DNA of 64,000 nucleotides, from contig OX424566.1 in assembly GCA_949152475.1 (NCBI GenBank), positions 34,102,423 to 34,166,422 on the forward strand, written 5' to 3'. Of the stretch, positions 1 through 10,231 are shown one piece after another. Source of the DNA: Terebella lapidaria (taxonomy: Eukaryota; Annelida; Polychaeta; Terebellida; Terebellidae). Below the pieces are notes generated by a model. That model worked only from the letters and a program-made list of their open reading frames with translations, searched no databases and was not told the origin of the DNA. A program made the translations under genes and the position numbers. Numbering within the stretch: the stretch's first letter is position 1; every line of letters starts with the position of its first letter.

Positions 1-676
1 AGACGGCCGCCGGTTTCATTTTGATGCTCCTGTGGTACGTCTGATTGTAACCTTCAACGATCTTGTCCAGTTTTCCGACGTATTCCAAACCGTTTTGATG
101 TTGGAACAGTTTGACGATTCTGGACTTGATAGTTTTTATCCAGCGTTCAACGTAGTTCGCCTTGACTTCATTGTAGGTCACAGAATGCAGCACGTTGTGT
201 TCTGCGAACCATTTCTTCATCCCGGCGTTCACGAATTCGCCCCCGTGATCCGTTCGAATTTTCACGGGTCTTCTGCCCTTCGCTTTCAGGAGTAGTGAGT
301 CGAATCCTCTGACGACGTCCGCGGACTTTTTGGATTTCAAGGGCACGGCCCACCTGAATCTCGAGAAGACGTCTATGGCCATCAGCACGTAGCGAACTCC
401 GTCGTTTTCTGGGGCATACGCTGTCATATCCATCAGATCCACGTCCCATTGGGCGTCTATTTTCTCCACGTAGACTCTGTTCCGTTTAAACTTGCGGACC
501 GTCCTCCTATGCATGGTGTAGACGTCCTGGGACTTTAACCACGTCTTGATCTTCTTAATGGACAAGACCCTCTTTCCATCAGCTCTCACGGCTTTATACA
601 GGGCCCGAGGTCCGGAAAAACTCCCGGCCTTCCCGGGGTCGTAATAGATGGAGGCTAGGTAGTCGTCTACGTTCAT
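1..676 (-). CDS. Polinton integrase (rve type), cut by window edge
   Basis: An open frame runs from an ATG at 676 down to position 1 without a stop and leaves the window, so the C-terminus is not seen. It carries the DDE catalytic signature of retroviral-like integrases: WDVDLMD, then RTDHGGEFVN, then NYVERW. Upstream of the core is a basic region of about 75 residues. In the family this enzyme inserts the element into host DNA. The ATG overlaps the stop of the upstream membrane protein gene, which suggests shared expression. The assignment rests on motifs read directly from the sequence. Confidence 0.9.
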   Translation of the reverse strand, partial: MNVDDYLASIYYDPGKAGSFSGPRALYKAVRADGKRVLSIKKIKTWLKSQDVYTMHRRTVRKFKRNRVYVEKIDAQWDVDLMDMTAYAPENDGVRYVLMAIDVFSRFRWAVPLKSKKSADVVRGFDSLLLKAKGRRPVKIRTDHGGEFVNAGMKKWFAEHNVLHSVTYNEVKANYVERWIKTIKSRIVKLFQHQNGLEYVGKLDKIVEGYNQTYHRSIKMKPAAV

Positions 677-918
677 AGTTTCTTCTTGGATATGGCGGGG
701 GCAGGTAGCATGTATCCCAGGCAGCTGGCCAGCAAGGTGCTCCAAAGCGTTTCGTTCTCCCGGTCTCCCGTGCTCAAATTGTAGATGCAGGCTACGATGT
801 CGGTGAAAACGATCAGGGCCTGGGTGAAAAAGACGATTTCTGAATTCGGTACTCTAGTTTTTCCGAATGACCAACGAGATCCTTCTCTCGACGATGTTGA
901 CGCTCCCTCGTCTGCCAT
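673..918 (-). CDS. Small single-pass membrane protein of the Polinton
   Basis: The frame encodes 81 residues. A polar, serine-rich N-terminus is followed by one or two hydrophobic stretches (about residues 29-47, and 58-74 ending in a proline-rich turn) and a basic KKKL tail. Its stop overlaps the start of the integrase gene, and it follows the major capsid candidate on the same strand. Small membrane proteins are common in Polintons and adenovirus-like elements, but I cannot tie this one to a named family. Function unknown. Confidence 0.6.
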   Translation of the reverse strand: MADEGASTSSREGSRWSFGKTRVPNSEIVFFTQALIVFTDIVACIYNLSTGDRENETLWSTLLASCLGYMLPAPAISKKKL

Positions 919-957
919 GGTGAATGCGCGAAATGTATGAGTGCAGGCCTGAAATAC

Positions 958-2241
958 TCAGGGGGTTTCCACGCTAACGTTCCGAGCCTTGTCGATTTCC
1001 ATCATAGCCGGAAACTGGCCGTACGCGATCAGGGTGGTCGCCTCAGGGAGAGCCTCGGCAAACTTGATCACCAATCTGGTATGACCCTTCCTGATGAGGG
1101 GGAAGGCCTTGTCCCGAGCCACTTCGAAGACGTAGATGGCATATCCCTTGTCCAGTCCCTGGTAAGAGACGTAGTTGTAGTCACTCCGTGCCTTTCCTTT
1201 GTTCAAGGCTTTGGAAACTCCCACGTACTGCCTGTCGGAGTAATTCGGCTCGAACGGTGGTCCAGGTTTGGATTGGCCCTGCACCAAGAAATCCATGTAG
1301 GTGAGCTTCATGTTGTTAAAGTTGAAGGGATTTTTCTGGTAATGTCCGTTGTAAGCGGCTCCCGAAACCAGTCCGACCATCAGTCTCGCGGGCACGCTGT
1401 CCTGGAAAACGTTGTCGGCCGTCCAGGTGAAACTTCCCGCCGGTATGTTGAACGCTTTCACGTCCGACCTCATGAAGGGATACAGAGCGTTGGTGTCTTT
1501 CAGGCGTTCCGAGTGACCCAGCATAACGCCTGGTGTCATGGAGTTGTGCGAAACGGTCAAAGTCGCATCCCGTATGTCCACGGCGTATTTTCCCGAACCC
1601 TCTTTGCACATGAGGACGAAGGCGTTGGTGTGGGGGAAGAGTTGTACGTCGACGGCCACTCCGTCCAGTAGCATCCGGTTTTGCTGCAGAATGTCAACGA
1701 AGAGAGGTCCCTCTAGCACGACTTCCCGCCCTTGTTTCGTCCAGAGCCAGCGAACGGCTAGACCGCTATTCCCGAGAGACAGGCTGGGATCCGCGACGTC
1801 CATGTGCTCGGGCCTGTCCTTGATGAAAAGCTGATTCTCTACTGCGGGTCCGTACCCCGTCAGCGTGTCTAGCAAGGCTTTGTATGGGTAGTTGGTTCCC
1901 ACGCTACTGGTAATGAGTTTCTGCTGTACCTTGACGTCCACTTGTCTGAAGAGGGAGTTGCCCGCGTTATTCACGAAGGCCACCTTGTCCTCGGCTTTCA
2001 CGGCCGTCCCGTCTTCTTTGACAATCTTCAGGGTCAGTTTCAACGTGATGTTTTTCAAGTCGATGTACTCCGCCGTGGATCCAATCAAGCTGAAGGCTAT
2101 AGGAGAACCCTTGGTGATTTGTCGTACGGGCCTGTATTCCCTGTAATGGATCGCGCTCACACCCGAATCCACGGACGGGCGGTTGAACAGGGACATGTCC
2201 ATCGTACTAGACTCTTTCGAATTCTCGAACATGAAAGCCAT
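958..2241 (-). CDS. Major capsid protein candidate (F54H12.2-like, Polinton)
   Basis: The frame encodes 427 residues. The N-terminal part has the pattern of the invertebrate F54H12.2-like family linked to Polinton capsids: LFNRPSVDSG, then EYRPVRQI, then SPIAFSLIGSTAEYIDL. The remainder is rich in beta-forming residues with regularly spaced aromatic residues, as expected for jelly-roll proteins. It is the largest structural frame of the element and lies directly downstream of a small basic protein gene (2244-2450) with almost no gap. In the family it would form the particle shell. The assignment is by recalled family pattern; a structure prediction or profile search would settle it. Confidence 0.7.
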   Translation of the reverse strand: MAFMFENSKESSTMDMSLFNRPSVDSGVSAIHYREYRPVRQITKGSPIAFSLIGSTAEYIDLKNITLKLTLKIVKEDGTAVKAEDKVAFVNNAGNSLFRQVDVKVQQKLITSSVGTNYPYKALLDTLTGYGPAVENQLFIKDRPEHMDVADPSLSLGNSGLAVRWLWTKQGREVVLEGPLFVDILQQNRMLLDGVAVDVQLFPHTNAFVLMCKEGSGKYAVDIRDATLTVSHNSMTPGVMLGHSERLKDTNALYPFMRSDVKAFNIPAGSFTWTADNVFQDSVPARLMVGLVSGAAYNGHYQKNPFNFNNMKLTYMDFLVQGQSKPGPPFEPNYSDRQYVGVSKALNKGKARSDYNYVSYQGLDKGYAIYVFEVARDKAFPLIRKGHTRLVIKFAEALPEATTLIAYGQFPAMMEIDKARNVSVETP

Positions 2242-2243
2242 GG

Positions 2244-2450
2244 TTAAAAAGCTTTCTTCCTCTTCTTGACCAGAACTTTGGCCCTCTCGACTGTCTGCTC
2301 CGTGGGTGAAACCAGTTTCACTTGGACGGGTTCAGTCTGTGTTCCGGGCTTCTCGGAGGGCTTGAGGGGCACCACTTTTTTGTCGCTTTCTGTCCTTTTG
2401 AAATGTTCTTTCCAGGCTTTCAAGTCGGGTTCGTATCGAACCAGGGGCAT
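2244..2450 (-). CDS. Small basic protein of the Polinton
   Basis: The frame encodes 68 residues, rich in lysine, with a VKKRKKAF C-terminus resembling a nuclear localisation or DNA-binding tail. Its stop lies within a few bases of the start of the major capsid candidate, so both could be read from one transcript. A TATA-like box on the minus strand (2515-2524) lies about 65 bases upstream of the ATG. Function unknown; small basic proteins next to capsid genes are often DNA-packing or scaffold proteins, which here is inference only. Confidence 0.55.
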   Translation of the reverse strand: MPLVRYEPDLKAWKEHFKRTESDKKVVPLKPSEKPGTQTEPVQVKLVSPTEQTVERAKVLVKKRKKAF

Positions 2451-2514
2451 GATGCGGGAGGTCTGTACCGTTCGACGTCCGGGAGGCGAATGAGGGCTTT
2501 TCGGGGTTGTTAGT

Positions 2515-2524
2515 CCTTATATAC
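2515..2524 (-). promoter_or_regulatory. TATA-like box before small basic and major capsid genes
   Basis: Minus strand GTATATAAGG, about 65 bases upstream of the ATG at 2450. It is the same type of box as those at 3411, 4071 and 4441. Confidence 0.5.
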
Positions 2525-2942
2525 ACCTCGGCCGTCTGAGGATCAGAGTACATTCGAAATTTCCGCTTCGAACGTTTAGAGGTTTCAAATTTTCGTCCGT
2601 CAAGTACAGGTGGATTCTGCTAACGGTCTCAGGCTTGACGTCTACGAAATCCGGAATCGGGTTGAGATATCCGCCTCGGGTTTCCAGCTTTTGGAGAACG
2701 GGGAGTTTTCTTCCGGCAATCAAAGATTCTTCGCACAGGTCGCAAAATAGGTACAGGGAGCTGTTCGCTACACCCAGGCTATAGTCCGCTCGATAGAGTC
2801 CCAGTTCCCAGCTTCCGCTCAAATCCAGAGGTTCGGGGAGTTCCGCGATAAAGTCCGTTATTTCGTTTTGCGGGTGGAGGTTTTCCGAGTCTTTGGAGGA
2901 CAGGTAAAAGCGGTGTCGATCTTTACCCATCGCCCGTTCCAA
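2517..2942 (-). CDS. Minor capsid protein candidate of the Polinton
   Basis: The frame encodes 141 residues. The N-terminus has RFYLSSKDS..., then ITDFIAELPEPLDLSGSWELGL, which matches the recurring pattern FYLTLPSNSS...FTTKLPEPLDLSGxWEVGL of a protein that accompanies the major capsid gene in many animal Polintons. The rest is beta-rich. It may form the vertices of the particle. It is shorter than many relatives, and its start overlaps the end of the basic K/T-rich frame upstream. Family membership is by recalled pattern; the vertex role is inference. Confidence 0.6.
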   Translation of the reverse strand: MERAMGKDRHRFYLSSKDSENLHPQNEITDFIAELPEPLDLSGSWELGLYRADYSLGVANSSLYLFCDLCEESLIAGRKLPVLQKLETRGGYLNPIPDFVDVKPETVSRIHLYLTDENLKPLNVRSGNFECTLILRRPRCI

Positions 2943-3097
2943 GTCTTCTTAGTTTCCTCCTTCTTTTCTGAGGGCTGCTCCGTTTTCCCTATGGAGAATT
3001 TCCCCTTCCGCTGTTTCCCGATGGTCTTCTTCGTTTTCTCCTTCTGTTCCAGTGACTGCTTCGTTTTCCCGATGAAGATTTTTTTCGTGTACTTCAT
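2858..3097 (-). CDS. Lysine/threonine-rich basic protein of the Polinton
   Basis: The frame encodes 79 residues, highly basic, built of imperfect repeats with the theme FxIGKTxQSxEQKEKTKK (at least two and a half copies), then a C-terminus with TRKTSTRKTK. Its ATG overlaps the stop of the upstream gene in an ATGA arrangement, which argues that it is read, and its 3' part overlaps the minor capsid candidate. Such composition suits a nucleic-acid-binding core protein, by analogy with adenovirus-like elements; this is inference. It could also be a decaying repeat. Confidence 0.45.
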   Translation of the reverse strand: MKYTKKIFIGKTKQSLEQKEKTKKTIGKQRKGKFSIGKTEQPSEKKEETKKTWNGRWVKIDTAFTCPPKTRKTSTRKTK

Positions 3098-3372
3098 AGC
3101 CCGAGCAACTCGTCTTTGTAGGTGTCCAGTACTTTGAGAAGACGACTGGCGTATCTCCTCACCAGACTCCTCTTATACCTCAGTGTGTGGTTCTGCTTTC
3201 CGAGATGGGCGATGAATTTCTGCTGTTGGCCGAGGTCAGCTAGCCTGGTCAGGTTGTAGGCGACTTCCACCAGGATACGGGTCTGGTCCGGAGTTACCGT
3301 CCGAAGGAGAACTTTCTGTTGGTCCTGTGGTGTGGTGAGCAGGAATTGTAAGAAGTCCTTCCCCTCCGACAT
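3094..3372 (-). CDS. Small helical protein conserved in Polintons
   Basis: I place the start at the ATG at 3372 (92 residues) rather than further upstream, because a TATA box (CCTATAAATA, 3411-3420) sits about 40 bases before it and the upstream extension overlaps the ATPase in a low-complexity frame. The protein reads MSEGKDFLQFLL..., with TPDQTRILVEVAYNLTRLAD and a basic C-terminal half. This resembles a frequent Polinton frame of the type ...QRKALLRTITPDQ...LxEVxxN followed by basic residues. Its role is unknown. The stop overlaps the next gene's ATG. Confidence 0.65.
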   Translation of the reverse strand: MSEGKDFLQFLLTTPQDQQKVLLRTVTPDQTRILVEVAYNLTRLADLGQQQKFIAHLGKQNHTLRYKRSLVRRYASRLLKVLDTYKDELLGL

Positions 3373-3410
3373 CCTCAAGTCGAATGAAGTATTCTCACGG
3401 CGCCCACCCC

Positions 3411-3420
3411 TATTTATAGG
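3411..3420 (-). promoter_or_regulatory. TATA box of the small helical protein gene
   Basis: Minus strand CCTATAAATA, followed by the ATG at 3372. The surrounding bases are G/C-rich, making the box stand out. Confidence 0.6.
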
Positions 3421-4028
3421 GGGACGTAGGCCACCTCTACCTCCCCGGGAAACACGTGTCCGAACAACTTGCGTTCCGAGGAACTGTGCGGGCTGAGATC
3501 CACCACCAGATAGTTGTAAGGTTCCCGCATGCAGTCTTGGTAGGCTTCCGTCAGAGTTTTCCCCAGCCCTATTTGACGTCCAAGGTATTGAATCTGGGAA
3601 AAGTCTCGAGGATTTTTGAACAGGACGAGGTAGTGACAGTTGAGGCTGATTGTGCGAGCGCATTTTCCTTGGTGAAACATATTCTGATTGATGTAAATCA
3701 CCGTGATGTTCAAGTGGTGGGACCCCCGAACGAAGAGTTTCTGTACTTCCTCGCTCTTGACCACGGCGTCCATGAGGTCGTCGAGCACTATGAGAACGGG
3801 GGATCCGTCCACGAATCGTTCCACATCAGAGGCGGAAGGCAGGTCTTTATGGAAAGTGACGTTCATGTCCTCGAAAGCGGGCTGCCAGACACCGTAGCAG
3901 TACATGACTTTGGTCGGTGGAGGACTGAGGAGAACGCGGCGATGCCTCAAAAGTTTCTTCACCCATGACGTTTTCCCGCTTTGGGTTACTCCGGACAAAC
4001 AGATGGTGGTGGGACATACGAACTTCAT
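3414..4028 (-). CDS. Polinton genome-packaging ATPase (FtsK/HerA, A32-like)
   Basis: The frame encodes 204 residues. Walker A is GVTQSGKTSW near residue 13 and Walker B is VLIVLDDLMD near residue 77; a later QNMFHQG segment fits the sensor region of A32-like ATPases. Length is normal for the family. In relatives it drives DNA into the capsid. A minus-strand TATA box (4071-4080) lies about 45 bases upstream of the ATG. Its end overlaps the promoter region of the next gene. The match is by clear motifs. Confidence 0.9.
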   Translation of the reverse strand: MKFVCPTTICLSGVTQSGKTSWVKKLLRHRRVLLSPPPTKVMYCYGVWQPAFEDMNVTFHKDLPSASDVERFVDGSPVLIVLDDLMDAVVKSEEVQKLFVRGSHHLNITVIYINQNMFHQGKCARTISLNCHYLVLFKNPRDFSQIQYLGRQIGLGKTLTEAYQDCMREPYNYLVVDLSPHSSSERKLFGHVFPGEVEVAYVPL

Positions 4029-4070
4029 GACGGTCTGAATGGTAAATGAGCTGCGCTCGGCAATGTCTCC

Positions 4071-4080
4071 CTATTTATAG
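4071..4080 (-). promoter_or_regulatory. TATA box of the packaging ATPase gene
   Basis: Minus strand CTATAAATAG, about 45 bases before the ATG at 4028. Confidence 0.6.
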
Positions 4081-4392
4081 GAAATGAGACGTCAACGTTT
4101 CCATGACGTCTTTGAACAAGCTGGGGTATTCGTACCGAGAGTGTGTGAAACAGAGCCATTTATAAACCGTCTGGCTACTTTCGAATATACGGTTGTAGCA
4201 CTTCATCACGGGACGCCTGATTTCCGGGTGGGCTCTACCCACATCTCTCGCGAAAACCTCCAAGACCATCAGACGTTGCGGCGTTACTTTCCCGTCCTCG
4301 AATACACCTCTGGCTATACCCTTGAAAGCCTCCAGGTTGTCGACTCGGGCTACTATCAAATCCCAATCGGCCGGTTTCACGAAAGCGTCCAT
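4075..4392 (-). CDS. Polinton protein of unknown function
   Basis: The frame encodes 105 residues, predicted mainly helical, with no membrane segment and no motif that I recognise. It is the first gene of the structural cluster; a TATA-like box (GTATATAAGG on the minus strand, 4441-4450) lies about 50 bases upstream of the ATG and the ATPase promoter overlaps its end. Conserved placement makes it likely to be a true gene of the element, but its role cannot be stated. Confidence 0.6.
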   Translation of the reverse strand: MDAFVKPADWDLIVARVDNLEAFKGIARGVFEDGKVTPQRLMVLEVFARDVGRAHPEIRRPVMKCYNRIFESSQTVYKWLCFTHSRYEYPSLFKDVMETLTSHFL

Positions 4393-4440
4393 TCTCCACG
4401 AAGGTCGGGGTCCGAATGATATGGGTCACACCGCAGAGCC

Positions 4441-4450
4441 CCTTATATAC
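4441..4450 (-). promoter_or_regulatory. TATA-like box at the head of the structural cluster
   Basis: Minus strand GTATATAAGG, about 50 bases before the ATG at 4392. Confidence 0.55.
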
Positions 4451-4494
4451 CCCCAGGATCAATCGATTTTTCGTATATTTCTCATTTAAATACA

Positions 4495-5590
4495 ACGTTA
4501 TTGAACGATCTGAAAAGTGCGCTCATTTGTTCAAAATATTGCTTGTTTTGATACCTTTTCTTCTGGTTCGCTCAAAATATTTTCTGGTTTGAACGTTTTT
4601 TTTCCCCTATAAAACGCGTTTCCCATTTAAATACAATGTTATTGAACGATCAAAAAAGTTTGGCAAAATATTGCCTGGTTTGGCCGTTTTTTCTTCTGAT
4701 TTGCCCGAAATATTTTCTAGTTTGATATTTTTTATTTACCTAAAATGTTCTATGGTTCGATCATTTTCGTACATGTTACCCTTAATTTTAACTGTTTCCA
4801 TCCCCTAACTTTTTTGTGTGTCCCGCTTGCAGTCTGTACACGTAACGAATTACCATCTATTTCCCTGCTAACTGGTTAATTAATACTTCGTTTCTCTGAT
4901 TCGCTCAGTTTTTAACGATTTTTCAAAACACTCTTTTATGAATGATCTAAATAGTGTTCTCATTTTAGCATTTTGTTTTCTGGTTTGCCTAAAATATTTT
5001 CTAGTTCGACCCTTTTTTCATATACTTCGCTCAAAATAGTTTCTGGTTTGACAGTTTTTTATTTTGTATAAATGCGTTTCCCATTTAAATATAATGTTAT
5101 TGAACGGTCTGAAAAGCGTTCTCATTGGATCATTTCTTCTTCTGGTTTACCTAAAATATCTCCTAGTTTACCCCTTTTTTCAGTCTGGTCTGATCAAAAT
5201 ATTTCCCAGTTTGGTGATTTTTTTCTTCTTACTTTTACCAGTTTCCTCTTTATTTGCCGATGTTTTCATACTAAAGAAAGCTAAACTTGTATAAGAAATA
5301 TAAGGAAATGACAAAAAAAAACTACAGTATATTACGGAAAGTACATGTATTTACAAGCGGGAAATAATACATTCTATACAACTAGTGAATGAGGCGAATT
5401 ATGTACGAGGCGGAAATTTACATGTGATCCGGTATCAAGTTGATCTGGTATTATATCTGACTGATACAACCATAACCAATCAATGAAGCAAATAACTTGT
5501 CTGAGTTTGTATTGTGGCCCATGGAAAAACATACAATGCGATATATACAAACACCAGCGTGAAGACAAACGTATCTACTACACGCCGTAA
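4495..5590. repeat. AT-rich Polinton spacer with degenerate repeats
   Basis: This stretch has no convincing gene. A motif beginning CATTTAAATACAA and continuing through GTTATTGAACGATCTG recurs near 4484, 4623 and 5079, and TTTTCTGGTTTG-type phrases recur every 60-140 bases between them. It separates the structural cluster from the polymerase; regulatory or replication roles are possible but not shown. Confidence 0.6.
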
Positions 5591-5619
5591 CGTTGGAAAC
5601 ATTTGAAAAGGCGATACAT

Positions 5620-8600
5620 TCAAAATCCATAAGGCACAGTGTTCATGTTAGGCAAAATTCTTCTTTTGGTGTAAACAATTCTGTACGCTTTTGTCTGGGC
5701 AACACTCAGAACTTGTTGCGTGTATTTGTTGCGTACGATGTGGCGAGGGTTGGTGACACTGAGTGTTTCCTCTCGCTGTTCAAGGAGCAGATCACGGATG
5801 GCAGCAAAGTTGATCACTTGACTGTTTGCGTGGTTCAGAGAGAAGCCTCTGACCTTAACAGTCTCAGCACCGTCGTCCTCACGGTACCCATAGTTCTTGG
5901 GACCACCACTCAAGAACTCCACGATGTGATGGCCAGGACGTAGCTCACTGGTCAGGTCGCCGAGGTAGTCCCCCAGTGGAACATGGACAGTTCCGTCATC
6001 CACATAGATGACGCTGTCAGTGTCGTAGTAGAGACAACGATCCCCGAGCATATCAAGGACGTTGTAGAGGCGAAGACGGGCCCAACACGTGGTGAACGTC
6101 GCAATATAGATGTTTGTGATCTGTTCCAGGGCCAGGAAGTCGCTCTTCATCTCATACTCCATCTGGATGAGTTGGTCATTCAGGATGTGGAAGTCCTTCA
6201 CGTCCAAGGTCTGGTCCAGCAACATGGAGTAGAAGGTGTTGAGGTCCGACACAAACTTTGATTTTGTGAGGTTCGGTCGTTGAGCAAACTTCCCCTGTAT
6301 AAAAAATTTTGTTATGAAAAATAGCATAGTGTACACACACATACACTCATGCCCAGTGCAAATATCCATTTAGACTTACCCAGAAACTGTTCATGCTCGC
6401 AAACGTAGCGGGCCTTGTCCTCAGCCATCACACACCATTCAGGCCAGCCCGATGCCTCCTGCTTGAGCTTGAGGAACGTGTTCACGTACTCGGTGAAGAG
6501 GCCTCCGGACTTGGTTTCTGGGTCGTACTGGGACGTTTCGGGCCAGTGGTACACCTCGTACACATCCAGGACTCGATAGCCTTTTTCCACGGCCAGAATC
6601 TCTGGGATGCACCATGTCCCGGTGAAGGCCCGCTCCCGGTCACTGCAGTTGCAATCGCTCTGGTTATGTTCATCAGAACATTTTCTGCAGAGAGCAAAGT
6701 GCAACTTGCCATCCGAGGAACGACTGGGGAGGACGGGGTGGTACACACCGCGAGGGGGTAGGACTTTTATCTGTAATGGAAATACGTGAAATAATAAAGT
6801 TATCCATCGTCAGGACTATACAGAGGACATAGAGGGGGAGTTATTGAAATGAAACTTGTTACCTTGGCAATGCCGAAGTAGTGATCCAGGGGGTGGAAGT
6901 CCTTCACGATGACCTCGGGATGGCCTACTGGGTACCGGCACTGCTTGTTAACGGAGGGGTATAGCGAAGTAAAGTCCGCATACTGGATGGTCTGGCCCGG
7001 CTGGACTTCATAGTGGAGACGCGTCGCGTTCGTTCTCCCCCCGAAAAAACTGTCCCGGGGGTTCAAACGCTCCGGAACGGGCTCGGCGATTGGTGGTGGG
7101 CTGGCATCATACTCGTGCTCCCACATAGTGATGACCTCGTACCCTTGCTGTCGGAGGAACCTCTGTTTGTTCAAGGTCTTCTGGTAGAGGACCTCGGCTG
7201 TCTCGCCCGTCTTGGGAAGAGCGACATTCCGTTGCGAGATGCACTTCGTACATCCATGATACAGGCAGCCATTGAATTCGTAGCAGACTCCTGCACCACC
7301 TTGAACGGGACGAAAACCATCCACTTTATACCTGCTCCCAGGGATCTGGTACTCTCCCTTCGGGGACAAGGCATGCTGAATGGGCCCGTCGGTGAGTTCT
7401 CGGTATCTGCGTGAAGGAGGGTATGATATACAATATGTTTTTGGTGAACTGAGTGAAAATTATTAACAGATTTTTATGGTATATGCCATTTTGGCATCGA
7501 ATATATTTTGTTGGAATTTGGGAACAACATTGTATGTGGTAAAAATATTTACCTAAGCCAGTGAATGCTTTTGGCACTAAAGTTGTCATGAGATCCGTGG
7601 TCCGCTTGAGCCAAGGGGGCGCTCACGAACTTCTGATGGAGGATGTTCTCCTCGACCAGTTTGCCATCCCTGTACATTTTTCCGCCCTTCAAGGAAAACA
7701 AGGATGGTCGGGCTTCACGGTTCACCAAGGCAGCCTGAAGAAAAGATGAATACCATGGCGAAAAAACCGTTAGATAGAAAGGCAAGTTGTGTAGTGACCC
7801 ATTATAACAACACGATTAAAAATGATACCTGGAGCTGGTCGGAGACGGTGATGCCTTCCCACGTCTCCACATAGAAGCAAGACTTGTACACTGCCATGCA
7901 TACGCTGGCGATCGTGGTGTACAGGAAAGGGTCGACTCCCGTCGTGTCCAACATCAGCTTTCGGAAAATCATTGACGCCTTCCTGAGAATAGTGACGTCG
8001 TTGGAGCAGTACCTGTGCATCTCCTCCCGAAAGTTGAAGACTTGGTCACGACGGGACTCCAGCCAGTCCAGGAGTTCTCGACGCTCTGTGGAGGACTTGG
8101 AGTCGACTCCGTAGTAAGATGGGTCAGGATACGGACCTGGCGGGTGAGAATGAATACAAACTTGTTGTCTGGGTCATATTAAATTATGAATAATATCAAT
8201 CTATGATGATCTTTTCACACTCACCAATGTAGTCCTGGTGTTCAGGGAGATTCATGAAGTGAGGGAAGTCTCCCTTCTGTCCTGTAAATCCAAATGCCTT
8301 GGGCAGTTTGGCCAGGCCCATGGGAAAGAAATTCAAGGTGTCGACCAGTCGCATGCCGAGCTTACTGTGGATGGAGACACTCATGATCTTGGAGCCCTGG
8401 TAGATCGGGTCAAACTGAATTCCGTTTTGAATCATGTAGTGCAGAAAAAAATGACCGTCGTATCCCTGTGATCATAAAATGGAAAATATTGAGGTAAAAA
8501 CACTGAGCAGAACAGTATAGTCCATGCAGTAAATTTGAATAATGAACTTAAATTGGAAGAACTTACTTTCAAATTGTGGGCAAAGACCGTGGCTCCCTTG

Positions 8601-10214
8601 TTCTGCTTGTGAAACAGCCACGACCCAAAACACTCCAGGGTTCTGCTCCCCTGGAAAACGACCTGCGGTCCGCACTTCTCGCACTCTTCCTCGTCCTCCT
8701 TATTTTGACACAATTGACAGACCTTCTCCGCAACAACAAAATTGGGAAAGTGCTCTCCTCCAACAATCATACATTCGAAATCGAAGAAGATCATGTTTTT
8801 GAGCGGCTTCTTCTTCTCGACAGCACGGAGGTAGCACTGGTGAGTGGCGATCGGGACAGAGGCTTTGCAGGATCCACAGTAGTATTCATCGCATCGATGT
8901 GTCTTGAAACTCTCCACGATCTTGCGGCACTCCAAACACTTCTTCCTCCTCTCGCACAGGGACTTCTCATTTTTCTTCACATCGGTTTTCATATGACGAT
9001 CGAAGCACCCTTGACTGAAGAATGTAAAGTTGCAGGATCCACACATGCGGGAGGTCCCATCTTTGGTGCAATCCACGGACTTGCACAACGGGCATGTGGC
9101 ATCGCAGTTGTGCTTGTGTTTCTTCTGGTAAGTGCGCAGACAACGATTGCAGAAGTGTTTCTCTCCGAGGAAACCCGTGACGCTGTTGATGGCGTGGTAG
9201 TGGTCCCCTGTGAAATATAGGTAGTACACGGGCCGCCCGTCGTTCTTCAGCTTTGTTGGGTAGATTATCCTGGAGAGGAATTTCACAATTTTGATACAAT
9301 TAAATGACAAATGGAGGTATCACAGTATCTAAAAATATTCTTGATCAGTTGTATACTAAAGCGATAGTAAATAAGATTCTGAATATAAAGAAGAAATATA
9401 AAATTTAAATATATTTGAGTGGATAATATAAATACCTGTTCCCAGTCTCCGCGCTGAACACGACCACCTCCGCGTTCAGGACTGCTTCAAAGGCTGGTAG
9501 GGCATCGAGTCCACAAGGCTGATTCGTTGGTACATCCGCGGCAGCGTGCAGATCGCGGGCGTTTGTTGTCTGCTGCTGACATCTGTCCCTTTTTATCTTG
9601 TCATATTCATATCGACTGATCTGACCTTCTTGATGCTGACGGGAAGCTTCACACACCACCAGGGCTCGGGCCATGCAGAGCATGTCAGTGTTGGTGATTC
9701 TCACCACGGATTTCTTTGATGTGATGGCTTCTTATCTGTTGGTCATTTTTGTCCCATCCCCACCAGCTCCCCGTGGAAGACGAATCACTCCTACCGTTAG
9801 TCTCAGGGACTCGTCAAAAACCAACGTCTGGTATGATTGAAGAATTTTCTCGACGTGTCCCCAGATGGCAGAAGGTGTCATGTCACGGATCCGCCTCAGT
9901 GACACAATGATATCCCCGTGTGTCAGCACTCTGTGTCCTATGTGAATACGAATCAAATCGTCGGGGTCGGCTCCCTCCCTCAAAACATGGTTGATGACTC
10001 CCCGCCACACATCGTCCATCTCCCTGTCCATTTCCAGCAATCTCCTTCCTTCCCAATACTCCTCGGAGAATACGACCTCGTATGAAAAATCCGTAGCTGC
10101 ATTTCTGAAGCGTCTCAGCACCCTGCGCCCGAACAGATGGCTGGCTCGCCTTTCAATGGTGAAGTTTGAATTCGACATGTTATCTTCGTTGCTCTCCGAG
10201 ATCGGAATGAGCAA
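5620..10214 (-). pseudogene. Polinton protein-primed DNA polymerase B, in several blocks
   Basis: Coding blocks of one family B polymerase run through this span. Visible in order are an N-terminal region of the Polinton type; a cysteine-rich zinc-binding region (8.9-9.3 kb, several CxxC pairs); an exonuclease motif DFECM; polymerase motif A, DFTSLYPSVN (near 6.96-7.0 kb); and motif C, YYDTDSVIY (near 6.0 kb). The blocks are separated by roughly 60-190-base gaps with GT...AG-like borders, consistent with spliceosomal introns, which some animal Polintons carry in this gene. Apart from these gaps there is about one break, so I treat it as a fossil. Confidence 0.85.
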
Positions 10215-10231
10215 ATCTCTGAATTGGACCC

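Noticed and set aside
937-1671. Plus-strand frame of 244 codons opposite the major capsid candidate
   Set aside because: Shadow of the minus-strand gene; no motif, and the minus frame is longer and matches a family pattern.
8576-9220. Plus-strand frame of 214 codons
   Set aside because: Shadow of the cysteine-rich part of the polymerase on the minus strand.
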